From Dirofilaria immitis (taxonomy: Eukaryota > Nematoda > Chromadorea > Rhabditida > Onchocercidae), in NCBI GenBank assembly GCA_024305405.1, contig JAKNDB010000087.1, positions 1,736,001 through 1,800,000 of the forward strand: 64,000 bases of DNA, written 5' to 3'. Below are positions 1 to 13,240 of the stretch, one piece after another. A program made the position numbers and the translations under genes. Positions within the stretch are counted from its first letter, which is position 1. Every line of letters begins with the position of its first letter. The notes under the pieces were generated by a model that had not been told where the DNA came from, did no database searches, and saw nothing but the letters and a program-made list of their open reading frames with translations.

Positions 1-11
1 AATATATTTAA

Positions 12-1904
12 TCATTCTTCAGCAATTGGTAAGGCAAGCCATGATGGAAGTTCATGTTTACTAGTCGGATAACGGCGATTTAGAGCTGCTTGAATTTGTT
101 CAATGATAAATTTATAATCTATTGGATAAGGTGATAATGTCATATACATTAATCTGTAAAAAAAGTTTATGATAATATATAGAGATATAAATTAGGAAAA
201 ATTTATTAGAATGAAATATAAAATAATATGTAATATTCAAAAATGAAAATATTAAACTTATTTTCTTTTCGTATGATAAATTATTCATGATCTTCTTTTT
301 AATACACAGATAAATATACAGGTAAATTCGTTTTAATATGCAGAGTAAATTATCTTAATATACAGGTAAATTCATTTTAATTGATCGTTATTATATCAAA
401 TGATTCCTATGTATGGATGATAATATCATTTACCTGTAGAGTGATCGAATTTCTCTTGGAAGTCGCTTAAATTCAATATTACGATAAAATAAACATTTCA
501 TATCACATATCCGCTTTTCATCAAATATTGAACGCCACGGTAGTTTACCGGAGATCATTTCAGCAATCATATAAATTAGAGAAATGATATCATCTGATGG
601 ACCCTATAATATTTATCATATGATCATTGAATCAATCTAAAATTAATTCACTTCATGATTATTTACCTAAATAGAAATGTCGTTAAAATAATATTTACCT
701 GTTCACGTCCTCGATGAGCTCGTACGGAGCTATATCGCATCGTACCAACAAATGGTACAAATGCTCGTGGTTTACAAGGCCATGGTAAAACTAAGCTTAG
801 ATCGATGATTAACATTCGTGATTCGATAGTATCATAGGAGATTGGATTACGAAATGCAAAACTATAATTATGTTAATTTCATACATTTGAATGAATTAGG
901 CTACTCTAATTTATTGTAAAATATTAATAGGATTTTAATCAGTTGTCAGTTATCATTTTTATCAATGAAATTAATCACAAATAATTGCAATTTATTTTTT
1001 ACCTGTAAGGTGAAACTAGACGATGTACATATCCAAGTCGATGAAGTGATGCAAGAGCTCGTACACATCCGATCATAATCAGTAAAGCTAAATCTAACGG
1101 AATAGTACCGGTAGGTGATAGTGATAACAATGAACCCAACATTGATGCATGATATTCTAGGATGGCACATGGCCGTCCAATCCATTCCGGATCACGTTCA
1201 GCATCTTGATCACCATTCTCACCAAATATCATCTAATACCAATCAATTCTTGGAATTATGCTTATATTTTTTAATTATTACATTAATCATTAACAAACTT
1301 TTTACTTCTTTTTTACCTTTTAAGACGGCCATAACAAATTAATTTTTGGGAAATGTACAGAACGACCTTTCACCATCTCTAAAATTTTCACAGTTCGATG
1401 TATGGCCGTATTTTTTCGATCATTTGCTTTATCATGTCTTGCAATTAGCATATGCATTATCTGTAAATTTTCAATACAAAAATTATTATCTGAATATGGT
1501 GATATGATTTATCATAGCAATTGTTTATCACTTAAAAATATAAATAATAAATCAGTGATAAAACAAACTGAAATATTACAAATATTTTAAACAAAACAAA
1601 CTTTGTAAAATTCTTTTTTTTTTTAAATTTTAATTTCTAGCTATTGATAAAAGTATATATAGAGATAGAGAAAGCATTGAAATTAGTTTTAATTTTGATG
1701 TTGATGATTTGAATAAAATTTTTAGGACAAAATAAAAAATACAGTATCAGGTGCTTTATCATCGTAAACTTGATGCAATGTATATTCGCGATCTACTGGA
1801 TCATCTTCAGTGCATGTTATAAAGAATGCATGCTTATCATAATCAATAACACCGCAGATATTTTCTGCATTTTCTTCAATTTCACCCCAAAAAACTGTTC
1901 CCAT
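12..1904 (-). CDS. CK1/TTBK-like pseudokinase, six exons, one in-frame TAA
   Basis: Exons on the minus strand are 1904-1743, 1460-1317, 1232-1003, 861-699, 603-434 and 153-12. They sum to 1011 nt (336 codons plus stop) with compatible phases at every junction. The C-lobe is recognisably casein-kinase-1 type: the stretch FVGTMRYSSVRAHRGREQ at about residue 213, then a DD..SL..M..E...G.LPW block. The catalytic parts are gone. The HRDxKPxN loop reads HRLVSPYS (residues 172-179), so the catalytic Asp, Lys and Asn are lost; DFG reads DLS (199-201); no VAIK lysine is visible in the N-lobe. ATP phosphotransfer is therefore not expected (inference); a scaffold role is possible. Codon 101 is TAA, two codons before the donor of exon 2, although the exon on each side keeps phase. 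An alternative donor at TCT|GTACAT would skip the stop in frame. Either that, a sequence error, or a young pseudogene would explain it. Confidence 0.8.
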
Positions 1905-1924
1905 TCTTGTTTTGATTATTCAAG

Positions 1925-1938
1925 CTAAAAAAAAAAAA
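1925..1938 (-). promoter_or_regulatory. Probable trans-splice acceptor of the pseudokinase gene
   Basis: On the minus strand a run of twelve T followed by AG lies 20 nt upstream of the ATG at 1904-1902. The frame upstream closes at a TGA within the same short leader, so this ATG is the likely start. A polypyrimidine-AG directly before the first coding exon, without an obvious upstream coding exon, is what a nematode spliced-leader addition site looks like. An ordinary 5' UTR intron is the alternative. Confidence 0.45.
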
Positions 1939-1939
1939 G

Positions 1940-4900
1940 TTTTACAGAGTATAAATAAATGAAAAAATAATTGATATGATATTGAATTATTCATTGATTA
2001 AGTACTTGCTATGTATATATTTCTTATTCAATATTCTCGAGAAATTTTTCAACAATCATCAAAATTTATAATAAAAAGCGGGGAGTTATATTTCAAAAGA
2101 ACAAATAATATCACAATTGCATTCTCGACGAATAATCGCTATAAAATGTCAACACTAAACTTGTCAGTTGACATCATCATTTTTGTTTTATAAAACTTCA
2201 CACGCAATTTTCTCTCTTAAATTCAAGAATATTTGATGACGTAAAAACAACACTCACCAAATATAAGCTAATCAAATTTGATATGAGCATATGATATAAA
2301 ATTTTATTCATTTATACTTTTGTTTACTCGGTTTACTTTATTTTTATCTCATTTTGATTATTTCATTTTTGCAATACAAAACAGATATGCTTATTCGAGA
2401 ATGTCTTAAAAATACTGTTCGGGATTGATAATCGATATATGATCGAATAGTTTGTTTACTAACTAGTAATATAGGATATTTTTGATCCCGAAGACTTTAC
2501 ATTTATTCTAGCTAATCAATATTTCTTGCAACTTATATCTAAAATTTTCGAGAATAAATCAACCTTGCGTAATGATTGCAACTAGAAAATGTATTATCAT
2601 TCATTTATGTCTATCAACTTTTTATTTTACAATAAATTCATAATCAAATTTGCATACTATTTAATGCATCGAAAAACAGAAGAAAAAAAGTTATTGATTT
2701 CTTAACATTTCTAAATTTATCATTCGAAGAAGAGTTATTAAAATATCAATAATTATTTACACCTATAGATCAGATTCAATAGTTGGTTGACCTTAGCAGA
2801 TTAATCTTGGGCAATGTTTACTTAATATTTATTTAAACATCATCGTTAGAAAATATATTCATTTCATATTTCAATAACAATTAAATACAGGTATTTGTTT
2901 ATGTAGCAGAATAAATAAATACTCAGTCAGGTAGGATTCTATGAAAATGAAATTAAAATTTTTTTATTTAAATTTAATTTGCTTCTAATATTTTTAAAAG
3001 TAATTTTTTTTATTGCTAATTTTAGGGATATAATTATTGGCAAAAATTTGAAATATGATAAAAGTCAAAAAAATAAAAATAAAATATTGTTGTACTTTTT
3101 CTTCTTTTAGTTTTTAAAATTTATTAATATCTCACTTCTCTCCTTTTTTTTTCTCGAGATCCCAAAAGAATAATAAGGAAACTTTTCAATCAATGCTTCT
3201 TCGTTTTTTTTTATTGCTTTTAATAGCTTCAATGTTTGAAAATATCTCACAACTTTCTGTCTATACGAAAATGCTATTTTTATCTTCTTTTTCTTGAACA
3301 AAGGAAAAACTTTTTTCTCCCATTCATTCACGATTCTCGAACGTTAACTTTCATCCATTTATAAATTTAGAACTTTAAATTTTATTCATTTATGAATCTT
3401 GAACGTTAATTTTCTTTCATTTTTGATTCTCGGACTTAAATATTTATTGATCTATAAGTCTCGAATTTTAACTTTTATCCATATGTGAATTCCGAACAAC
3501 AATTTCTATTCATTTTACGAATTTCGAAGTTTAAGAAATTCTGTTTGCATCTTTTATTCGTTCATTACGATTCTATTAACTTTTTTTTTTTTTTTTTAAT
3601 TCGATTAGAATTCGCAAAGAAGAAATGTGATAATTAAGCCTTTGAAAAGTGTAATGGAATATATTTTCGATAAAATTTAATCCAACAAAACATTTAATCT
3701 ATTTTGCCTTTTTCATCTATTTACACTAAAAATGTGTTTATGTAATTTTAAAATGCTTCCGATATAATAATGCATTTTAAAGGAAAAACAATTTTTACTA
3801 AAAATTATCGATTAAAATCACTATGAAATGTTTTGATGAATTTAAACTTTCTTGAAATTATTTCAAAATGTTTTAGATAAATTTGATTAATATTTTCCGA
3901 CATTGATTTGGCTTATTTGAATTTTGATAATTTTCTGTCCAAAGATTAAATTGATGACGATATTGTTAATCAAATTTTTGCATATTTGCTTCACTTCAAA
4001 ATTTATTTTTAGCCAAGAAATGGCCATTTGAAATTTTACACATTTACTTTACTTCAAATTTATTTTTAGCCAACAAAATAGCAATTTAAAATTCAAAATT
4101 AAAATGTAAACATATTGATAATGATGCAAAATTTGGGCAACATTAATCAATACATATTCATAAATTATCTCATATATACATATATGTATATGGACAACAT
4201 AAATTTGCAATAAAAAGAAAATTTTAACATTTATTTTATGCATAGATTTGAAATATGATATCTTTATCTTTTCTAAATATTACAACCATTTTAGCTGATA
4301 TTATCAGTGAAAGGAACATTAATTTATTTCCCTTTGCATTGATAATTTCGTTGATAAAACTTTTCAAGTTTAATAAGTTTATTTCATATCTTATTTATAT
4401 CATTTTATTGTATGCATAAATTGGATATAATTGCGAATCAGAATTGAATTCAAATACCTTTTTTTTGGGAGGATTGAAAGAAAAAAATTATTCAACAATT
4501 TCTTTCTTTTCAAATAATCCGTCCTTTTTTAAATAATTGAAAATGCAATGAAATAAAATATACAAATAATTGATTATATTCAAATATAAATTATAATAAA
4601 TTCCTATTTATCATTAAAAATTTGAATTTAATTTTATTTGAAAGAAATGAAATGAAATAAAATAAGAAATCTATTTTTATCAATAAAAATTTGAATACTA
4701 CAAATTCGATATCAAATGATATTTTTTTGCTCATTTTTAAAATTATAATACGCTTAAAGATATGCTCTCGATTATTCTGAAGCAAATAATTGAATGATAA
4801 ATTTGAAAACTTTTTTTTGAAACAAAAAAAGCTTTAAATTGTAGATTTACTAAATGTGAAAAAGATGTTTGAATTAATTTGCATATATTTTCATCCATGC

Positions 4901-7711
4901 ATTTATTTATTTATTTATTCTGTTGAAATTATAGAAAAGAGAAATAATATTAGAAAATTTAATAAATTGAAATATAAAAATATTCAATGAATTCATATTG
5001 TCGTTATAATGAAATGATATTGTATCAGATATGATGATATGCTCCTTGTTTTCTCGAGAAAATACTTTAGCCTACTAGTTATATCATTCGTTTTGATTAA
5101 TTTATTATTAAATTCTTCATTAATTATTTATAAGTTATTTATTACATTTTATTTAATATTAAATTTTTTTTCTTTTTTGTTTATTTAATATAAAATTATC
5201 AAAATTGGACAAATTAATTTTATTATTTTTTTATAATAAAAAAAAGGAATTGTTCATTTCTTTATACTTTTTCTTTCCTAACTTTTTTTTTTTTTTGAAA
5301 TTTGAAAAAAATTCGAAACAAACAAAGTTTTATTATTGTTATTATTATTATTATTTTTTTTTTTTTTTAAGTATATAAACATTAGAACACTTTAAATGAC
5401 GTATGTATTATTGATTATTGCTAAATATTTGTTGTTATATTTTGTCATTAAGTATATAAGAAGATGTGATAGAGAAATATTTATCATTCATCTCGAGAAA
5501 ACATCGAAAAAGGACAGGAAATCCAAGTTAAGAGGAGAATTTACGTCATTTTATACTAAAATTGCTTTCGTTTAATATTTAAATAAAATAACAATCGGAC
5601 CATATGGATTATAATTTGTAGCTTTTAGACATTGCAATATTTTATTTTATCAAATTGTAAACTTTTTGCTTTTTAATTGATTATAACAATGTTTATTAGT
5701 TTTTGAAAGAATTTGTTTAAAATTTGAAATGATATTCAAATTATCAGTGATAACAATCGTATTTATATTTTTATACTTATCTTTGATGAATCGTTAATGA
5801 TAAATATTGCAATTATTAATAATAATTATCACTATCTTACTTATATTTATCGTTAATGATTAACTAATGATAGCGACTATAATATGAGTAGTAATTACCA
5901 ATGATAAGAGTAATATTTACCTTGCTTATATTTATCGTTAATGAATAACTAATGATAACAACTATAAACATGAGTAGTAATTACTAATGATGAAAATCAT
6001 ATTTGCCTTCCTTACTTATATTTATCGTTAATGAATAACTAATGATAACGATTATAAACATTAATAATAATTATCAATGACGCAAGTTATATTTAGCTCG
6101 TTTATATTTATCGTTAATAAATTATTACTACTGACAGTTGTTATCAGTGATTAGTAATTTGATGATGTTGTTTCGCTATATCAAATAAATTGCTCTAAAG
6201 TTTAATTATTCAAAATATATGATTGCTATAATTTTTATCTAAGTTAATATTGATTAAACGAAAATTAAGTTCGAGATTATATTTCTAATTTAATTTCTTA
6301 AGCATTCTCCGAGAAATAAAACCATTCATTCTTATTCTCTGACGTCTATTGTAATTAATGAATTAATTAATAAAATATAATATCTTAAAAATCCATTAAT
6401 ATTGCAAGTTATTATTTAAATTAATTTACATATGAATAGGTAATAATAAGAAATACCTAATGTGTTAATAAATGTGATAATCGAAAAGAAATAAATTTGA
6501 ATAATTAAAATTTAATAATTAATTATCGAAAAAAAGAGATCAGTGAGCAAGAATTGTGAAATAATTTCTAAGCATTTTCGAAGAATCAAAACTTAGTTAC
6601 AAAGAATTTATAAAATCCAACTTTTCTCATCGTTGGTTGTAAATATTTTTAAATGGCTTCAGAATCATTTTAGGATAAACTTTTTTGATTCTGAATTCGA
6701 TCATGAATTCAGAAATTTTCAATCTTTGAATTTTTAATAATGTCATATAATCTTATCACGAAATTATTAATTTTCTAACTATTCGAGAATTTAATCAAAT
6801 AGAAATTACGTAAAATTTGTGTGATGGAAGTTGGAGTTAAAGAAATGATTGGATTAATTTATGAATGAATGAATCATTGAATATGTAAATATTAACGAGA
6901 AACATCGTTGATTGAATAAGTAGTAAAGTTAGCAACCATAGAAAGTAAATAAATCATTTCCAATTACTCGTTTACTCATTAATTTAATTGTTCAATAAAA
7001 AAAAATAATATTTTAATATTCAGCAATGATTATTCTCGAAAGAAATCAATTTCTTTTATTTTTTTCCTCAAGAAATTTGATGCATTCATTTTCTATTTCT
7101 ATTATTTCATCATAATGATAATATATAAGAATTTTTTTAATCAATAATTTCAACGAAATTAAATTTTAAATAATTTAATTTCAAAAATACAATTGATATA
7201 TGATATTTAATAATAGTACAAAAATTCTCCCTGCACTTTTTATCATATCATAACAACATTCACGAAAAAATATGATATTTAAATTGATTAGTTTCATAGA
7301 CTGATAAGATTTGTTAATTTTATTAATTATATTTAAGTATTATAAAAATCGAAATTAATATAATATTAATTATGCTATTATTTATATTGAAATATTTATT
7401 AAAATTTCAAAACTTTGATAAAAACATTAAAAATTTTGATAAATTGATAAACTTTATTTTACGATATCTTTTTTCTCCATGCATAATTTAATTTTTTCAT
7501 TTCTCATTACATAAATAAGAAAAAACAAAATAAATAAACAATCGAGAAATTAAAAAATGTGTTCGAGAATGATAAGAATTATTTAGTACTATTCTATTTT
7601 TACCTTATGCATTCAAAATAAAATTATCAGTTTTTTCTTGAAATAATTTTTTTTTAATAAAAATGTTTAGATACAATAGATATGTAAAGCTTAAAGAAAA
7701 GAAGGAGAGGA
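1940..7711. other. Long noncoding AT-rich stretch
   Basis: No stretch with protein-like composition or convincing splice-linked exons was seen in this 5.8 kb. It holds A/T homopolymers, short ATT-triplet runs near 5335-5355 and one imperfect tandem array at about 5841-6115. Short open frames such as 3331-3107 (minus) are lysine/phenylalanine-rich, as expected by chance in AT-rich DNA. Confidence 0.6.
5841..6115. repeat. Imperfect tandem repeat, ~85-91 bp unit, about 3.3 copies
   Basis: The string TTATATTTATCGTTAATGA recurs near 5841, 5926, 6017 and (truncated) 6102, each followed by an AACTAATGATA-type segment and then a GTAGTAATTA-type segment. Spacing is about 85-91 bp and copies differ by several substitutions, so the array is old. 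Confidence 0.7.
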
Positions 7712-8565
<854 letters not shown>

Positions 8566-10660
8566 AGTCCTAAATTTTCTTCTTTATTTTTAAAATAATT
8601 CATTTATAATTTTTCAAAAGTGGAAAATGAAAGAGCTAAAATGTAGAGAAAAAATGATCGTTAAAATTTTAAAAAAAAAAAACAGAAGAAAATCAGTTGT
8701 TTCAACTATTTTAGAAAGATAAATTTCTAAATTCAAAATTAGTGTCCTAATAGAATTAGGCCAATAACCTCAGAAAATGCATCTAATAGTTCTAAATTTA
8801 GAATCGAATTATTGAACGATATGATATCTTCTCTTATGGATATAAGTAATTATTAATATTTCAAATCGTTTCAAAATTTAAATTTGAAAAATTCCAATTT
8901 TTTTATTAATATTTTTGATTAATTTAATACAATGCATTTTGTCTAATGTTTAGCTCTATGAATTGATATATATATATATATATATATGTGTAATAAATCC
9001 ATTATTGATTAATTCATAATTGTAATTAGTTTGTTCATTTAATTTAAATTTGAGTAATCGATTATTTGTTAAAATCGAACAATAGAACTTATAATAAATT
9101 ATCGATCAAAATGCTTATCACAATCATTCTTTCTATAATTGTATGAATTTTACAATTTTCTATTTAATCGTTTAAATTGATAAAAATTTGAAAAACGACT
9201 GGAAAAGAAATATACTAGGCTAGAAAAAAATACTAGATTAAGGAAATACTAGGCTAGCTAGGCTTAGATGCTTTATAGCTAGAAAGATAATCAAGATTTA
9301 AAATGGATAAATGAGGATGAGTGCGAAAAAAATGTATAGAAATAGAAAAATTTTTAATGGAACTATAATAGATCTTCCATTCCTATTTCTATCTTTTTTT
9401 CCTAAAACTAAACTTTCTCTCAAAAAAAAAAAATTTTTTTTTGTTTACTTTATGCAAAGTTTTTTCTTTTTATAAAAAGAAAATATTACCATTTTATAAT
9501 AAATAATAAATAGAAATTTATAAACAAAATACTTTAGATATCAATAATAAGATAGGATTATATCAAATTGTAATCAATGCGATGATGTAGATTTTCATGA
9601 AATTTTATGACAAGATGTTAAACTTGAATATATTTAAAGCATATCTATTGCTAAGTTTATTTTATAGCTATATGATAATTTGAAAAATAACTTCGTATTC
9701 AATCATTCCTATTCTTGAAAATTGAAATTATGATTATCTAGGAAGTAAGTAAAGATTCCTTAGGGATAATTTGGGTATTGATAAGATAATAAAATAAGTC
9801 TGTCTGAAAGTTGTGCCATCAAATTTGGAATATGAAATTCAAATATTTCTTATCAGAATTCGTTATATTAGAATTAATATAAGAAATCTTTTCTGATTAG
9901 AACTCAGCCTTTTTTGCTAGAATTTATCAGAGAGATTTATTCAAAAATTATCACGAATTTTGCCCCTATGAGATAGAATACATTAAAAATCATAACTGAA
10001 ATTTCCGATCTCGAGATGTATTATTCAAGAATCATGCCAAAGCACCAATTCTTAATGAAATAAATGTTTTATGAATTTTAAATGGATTGATCGAGAATGA
10101 AAATATATGCTTAGAGCTTATTTAATGTTTTTCTAAACATTCTACAACTTTGCCATGTTTTTTTTTATTTTTTACTTTATTTACTACGAAAACATTTCAT
10201 TTATAAGCATAATAATTGTTTAATTTTAAGAATTTCATCGCAATTGACAATGTCGAGAGCGAAAATATTACGTAATTAATTTCTCGAATATTCCTTAAAG
10301 AAAAAACTTATTAAAAAACGAGATATTTTTATTTATCAATCTTAGACTATGGTATTGATCAAACAATCGCTTCAGATTATATTATATGCAAAGATGAAAG
10401 AATTTGTAAAATTTAAAATTTCAGCAGTTTGTATATAATTCAACATGACAAGTTGACGCATTTTTTCTTTCTTAGTTTATTTTTTGATTAGTTTTAAAGT
10501 TTTTTTGAAAAAAAACGAAAAAATTTTCCAAAATTTTCATTTAATCGATAATTTGTTTGTAATTATTATTTAAATTCTTTTTTTTATAAATTAATAATTC
10601 GTTTTTGATTTAGAAATTTTACACGCTAATAAGATAGCTTTTATATGCTATTGAATATAA
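8566..10660. other. Noncoding AT-rich spacer
   Basis: No gene seen. It contains a short (TA)n run at about 8966-8986 and a few ACTAGGCTAG-like short repeats near 9217-9270. Confidence 0.55.
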
Positions 10661-11365
10661 TGATAAGATAGCTTTTATATGCTAGAAAGATATGATAAAA
10701 TTTGAATATGCTAATCTTTATTGAATATGCTAATTTGAAATTGTATATAATGATAAGATAGCTTTTATATGCTAGAAAGATATGATAAAATTTGAATATG
10801 CTAATCTTTATTGAATATGCTAATTTGAAATTGTATATAATGATAAGATAGCTTTTATATGCTAGAAAGATATGATAAAATTTGAATATGCTAATCTTTA
10901 TTGAATATGCTAATTTGAAATTGTATATAATGATAAGATAGCTTTTATATGCTAGAAAGATATGATAAAATTTGAATATGCTAATCTTTATTGAATATGC
11001 TAATTTGAAATTGTATATAATGATAAGATAGCTTTTATATGCTAGAAAGATATGATAAAATTTGAATATGCTAATCTTTATTGAATATGCTAATTTGAAA
11101 TTGTATATAATGATAAGATAGCTTTTATATGCTAGAAAGATATGATAAAATTTGAATATGCTAATCTTTATTGAATATGCTAATTTGAAATTGTATATAA
11201 TGATAAGATAGCTTTTATATGCTAGAAAGATATGATAAAATTTGAATATGCTAATCTTTATTGAATATGCTAATTTGAAATTGTATATAATGATAAGATA
11301 GCTTTGATATACTATAAGGATATGATAAAATTTGAATATGCTAATACTTGTTAAATATGCTGATG
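10661..11365. repeat. 90-bp satellite, seven near-identical copies plus a diverged eighth
   Basis: Units begin at 10661, 10751, 10841, 10931, 11021, 11111 and 11201; the eighth at 11291 carries several substitutions. A partial copy lies just upstream (about 10628-10655). Internal copies look identical, so the array is young or homogenised. Because 90 is a multiple of three and the unit lacks stops in one minus-strand frame, it opens a 250-codon frame of 30-residue repeats; I treat that as a by-product, since the composition (Ile/Tyr/Phe/Lys) is that of random AT-rich DNA and no exon signals flank it. Confidence 0.9.
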
Positions 11366-11894
11366 TAATCTTTTTTATTGTTGTGATAAGCATAAGTTCA
11401 AGTTCGGAAGAGAAAGAAAGGCATATAAGATAAGATATATTCGAACTGATATAATAATGATAATAATGAAATAGTTGAAATCACAGCCTTTTCATTATTC
11501 AAATTAGTCTTTGCGGTTTAGTTTAGTGAATTTTTTATCTTATAAACAAACTCTTAGCTAACATTTAATCTTAATAGTATTGATTTTTCAATTAATAGAT
11601 TTCTATTTTTGATTTTTAATTTCTTCGATTTCTTCTTTATTTAATTTTAATATTTTAATTTCCAATTTTTGATTTCAATTTTTGATTTTTATTTTTTAAT
11701 TTCTATTTTATCTTTTTTTCATTTTTTAATAAAATTATTTGTGCAAATTTTTTTGTCTCTTTTTGAGTGAATTTTTGTTTTTTTTTTTTTTATTAACAAC
11801 AGACAGTATGTATTAGAGATAAGTTATGTTTATATAAACAACAAAAAGAATTGACGTCAAAGTTGAAAAGAGAAGTAATTTAGTTCAAAATGAT

Positions 11895-11897
<3 letters not shown>

Positions 11898-11935
<38 letters not shown>
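11898..11935. repeat. (CT)n microsatellite
   Basis: About 18 CT dinucleotides in a row, without interruption. Confidence 0.9.
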
Positions 11936-11936
<1 letters not shown>

Positions 11937-12039
11937 CATTCTTTTCACTTTTTTTGCCATACTGAAGCAATTTTATGAGGAAAAATTGAAAGCTAAAAAT
12001 ATTCATTGATATCTCGAATATTCGATCATTTTAAAATAG

Positions 12040-12214
12040 CTTTCCTTTCTTCCTCCTTTCCTCCTCCTTTCTTCCTTCTTTCCTCCTCCTTTCCTCCTCT
12101 TTTCCTCTTCTTTTCCCCTCTTTTCCGCCTCTTTTCCTCTTCTTTTCCTCTTCTTTTCCCCCTCTTTTCCTCTTCTTCCTTCTCCTTTCCTCCTCCTTTC
12201 CTTTCCTTCTTTTT
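12040..12214. repeat. 175-bp polypyrimidine tract (TTTCCTCC-like)
   Basis: The plus strand is C/T only for about 175 bases, with a single G at 12127. It is built from irregular TTTCCTCC, TTCTTTTCCTC and similar units. Such polypurine/polypyrimidine tracts can adopt triplex (H-DNA) structure; that is established for the class and untested here. Open frames across it on both strands are low-complexity artefacts. Confidence 0.85.
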
Positions 12215-12360
12215 ATCGAAAAGGAAGGAATTTGCATAATTAAAAATTATATTTAATAAATTATCGATTTTAATGATTTGAAAAAATAAAATAAAATAAT
12301 AATTAAAAAAAGGAAAAGGCTTTTAATTTCTTTTAAAATATTTATTCATCCATATGCATT

Positions 12361-12560
12361 GATAAATTTTATCATATTATCAATATCAATTGTAAAATTA
12401 TTTCGATGATAAATTTTATCATATTATCAATATCAATTATAAAATTATTTCGATGATAAATTTTATCATATTATCAATATCAATTGTAAAATTATTTCGA
12501 TGATAAATTTTATCATATTATCAATATCAATTGTAAAATTATTTTGATGATAAATTTTAT
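12361..12560. repeat. 47-bp tandem repeat, just over four copies
   Basis: Units start at 12361, 12408, 12455, 12502 and 12549. Each contains GATAAATTTTATC, an almost perfect palindrome, so every unit can form a small hairpin. The region that follows (12594-12712) is a degenerate AAT/AATG/ATAG triplet tract. Confidence 0.85.
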
Positions 12561-12968
12561 AAAAAATAAAAAATATTAAATTGATAAGATTTTGAATTAA
12601 TAATAATATGACTACGAATAATAATAAATAAATAATAATAGTAAATAATAATGATAATAATAATGAATAATAAATAATAATGATAATAATAAATAATAGT
12701 AATAATAATGATTGCACATGCAATTGCATTCTTTAACCTCTTTTTGCATAAAATATTGACATTCATAAAAGCTTAAAGCATTTCTCGTACAACTTATTTA
12801 TTGAATGCATTAAGCGAAAAAAATAAAAAAAAATGCTAATTTTAATAAAAGTTTAACGTACGTCCGTAAAAGGCAAATGTCAATTATCAAATTTATTTTT
12901 GATAATAAAATAAAATTATAAATTTGCCTTTTTTATTTAGTTGAATATATTTTTAAAAAAAGGATACT

Positions 12969-13240
12969 AACAATGTTTGTTTATAAACTAACACTAATTT
13001 TTAATTAACATTAAATTATCATTTCTATTATTAACAATGTTTGTTTATAAACTAACACTAATTTTTAATTAACATTAAATTATCATTTCTATTATTAACA
13101 ATGTTTGTTTATAAACTAACACTAATTTTTAATTAACATTAAATTATCATTTCTATTATTAACAATGTTTGTTTATAAACTAACACTAATTTTTAATTAA
13201 CATTAAATTATCATTTCTATTATTAACAATGTTTGTTTAC
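12969..13240. repeat. 64-bp tandem repeat, four copies plus a partial
   Basis: Units start at 12969, 13033, 13097, 13161 and (partial) 13225. Full copies look identical. No unique spacers lie between units, so this is an ordinary minisatellite and not a CRISPR-like array. Confidence 0.9.

Noticed and set aside
3107..3331. 74-codon Lys-rich minus-strand frame
   Set aside because: Low complexity, no motif and no exon signals; expected by chance.
10641..11393. 250-codon minus-strand frame with 30-residue repeats
   Set aside because: Arises from the 90-bp satellite; composition is that of AT-rich noncoding DNA.
12006..12239. Ser/Pro/Phe-rich and Arg/Lys/Glu-rich frames
   Set aside because: Readings of the polypyrimidine tract and its complement.
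12969..13240. CRISPR-like regular repeats
   Set aside because: No unique spacers, eukaryotic context, and the whole 64-bp unit repeats: ordinary minisatellite.
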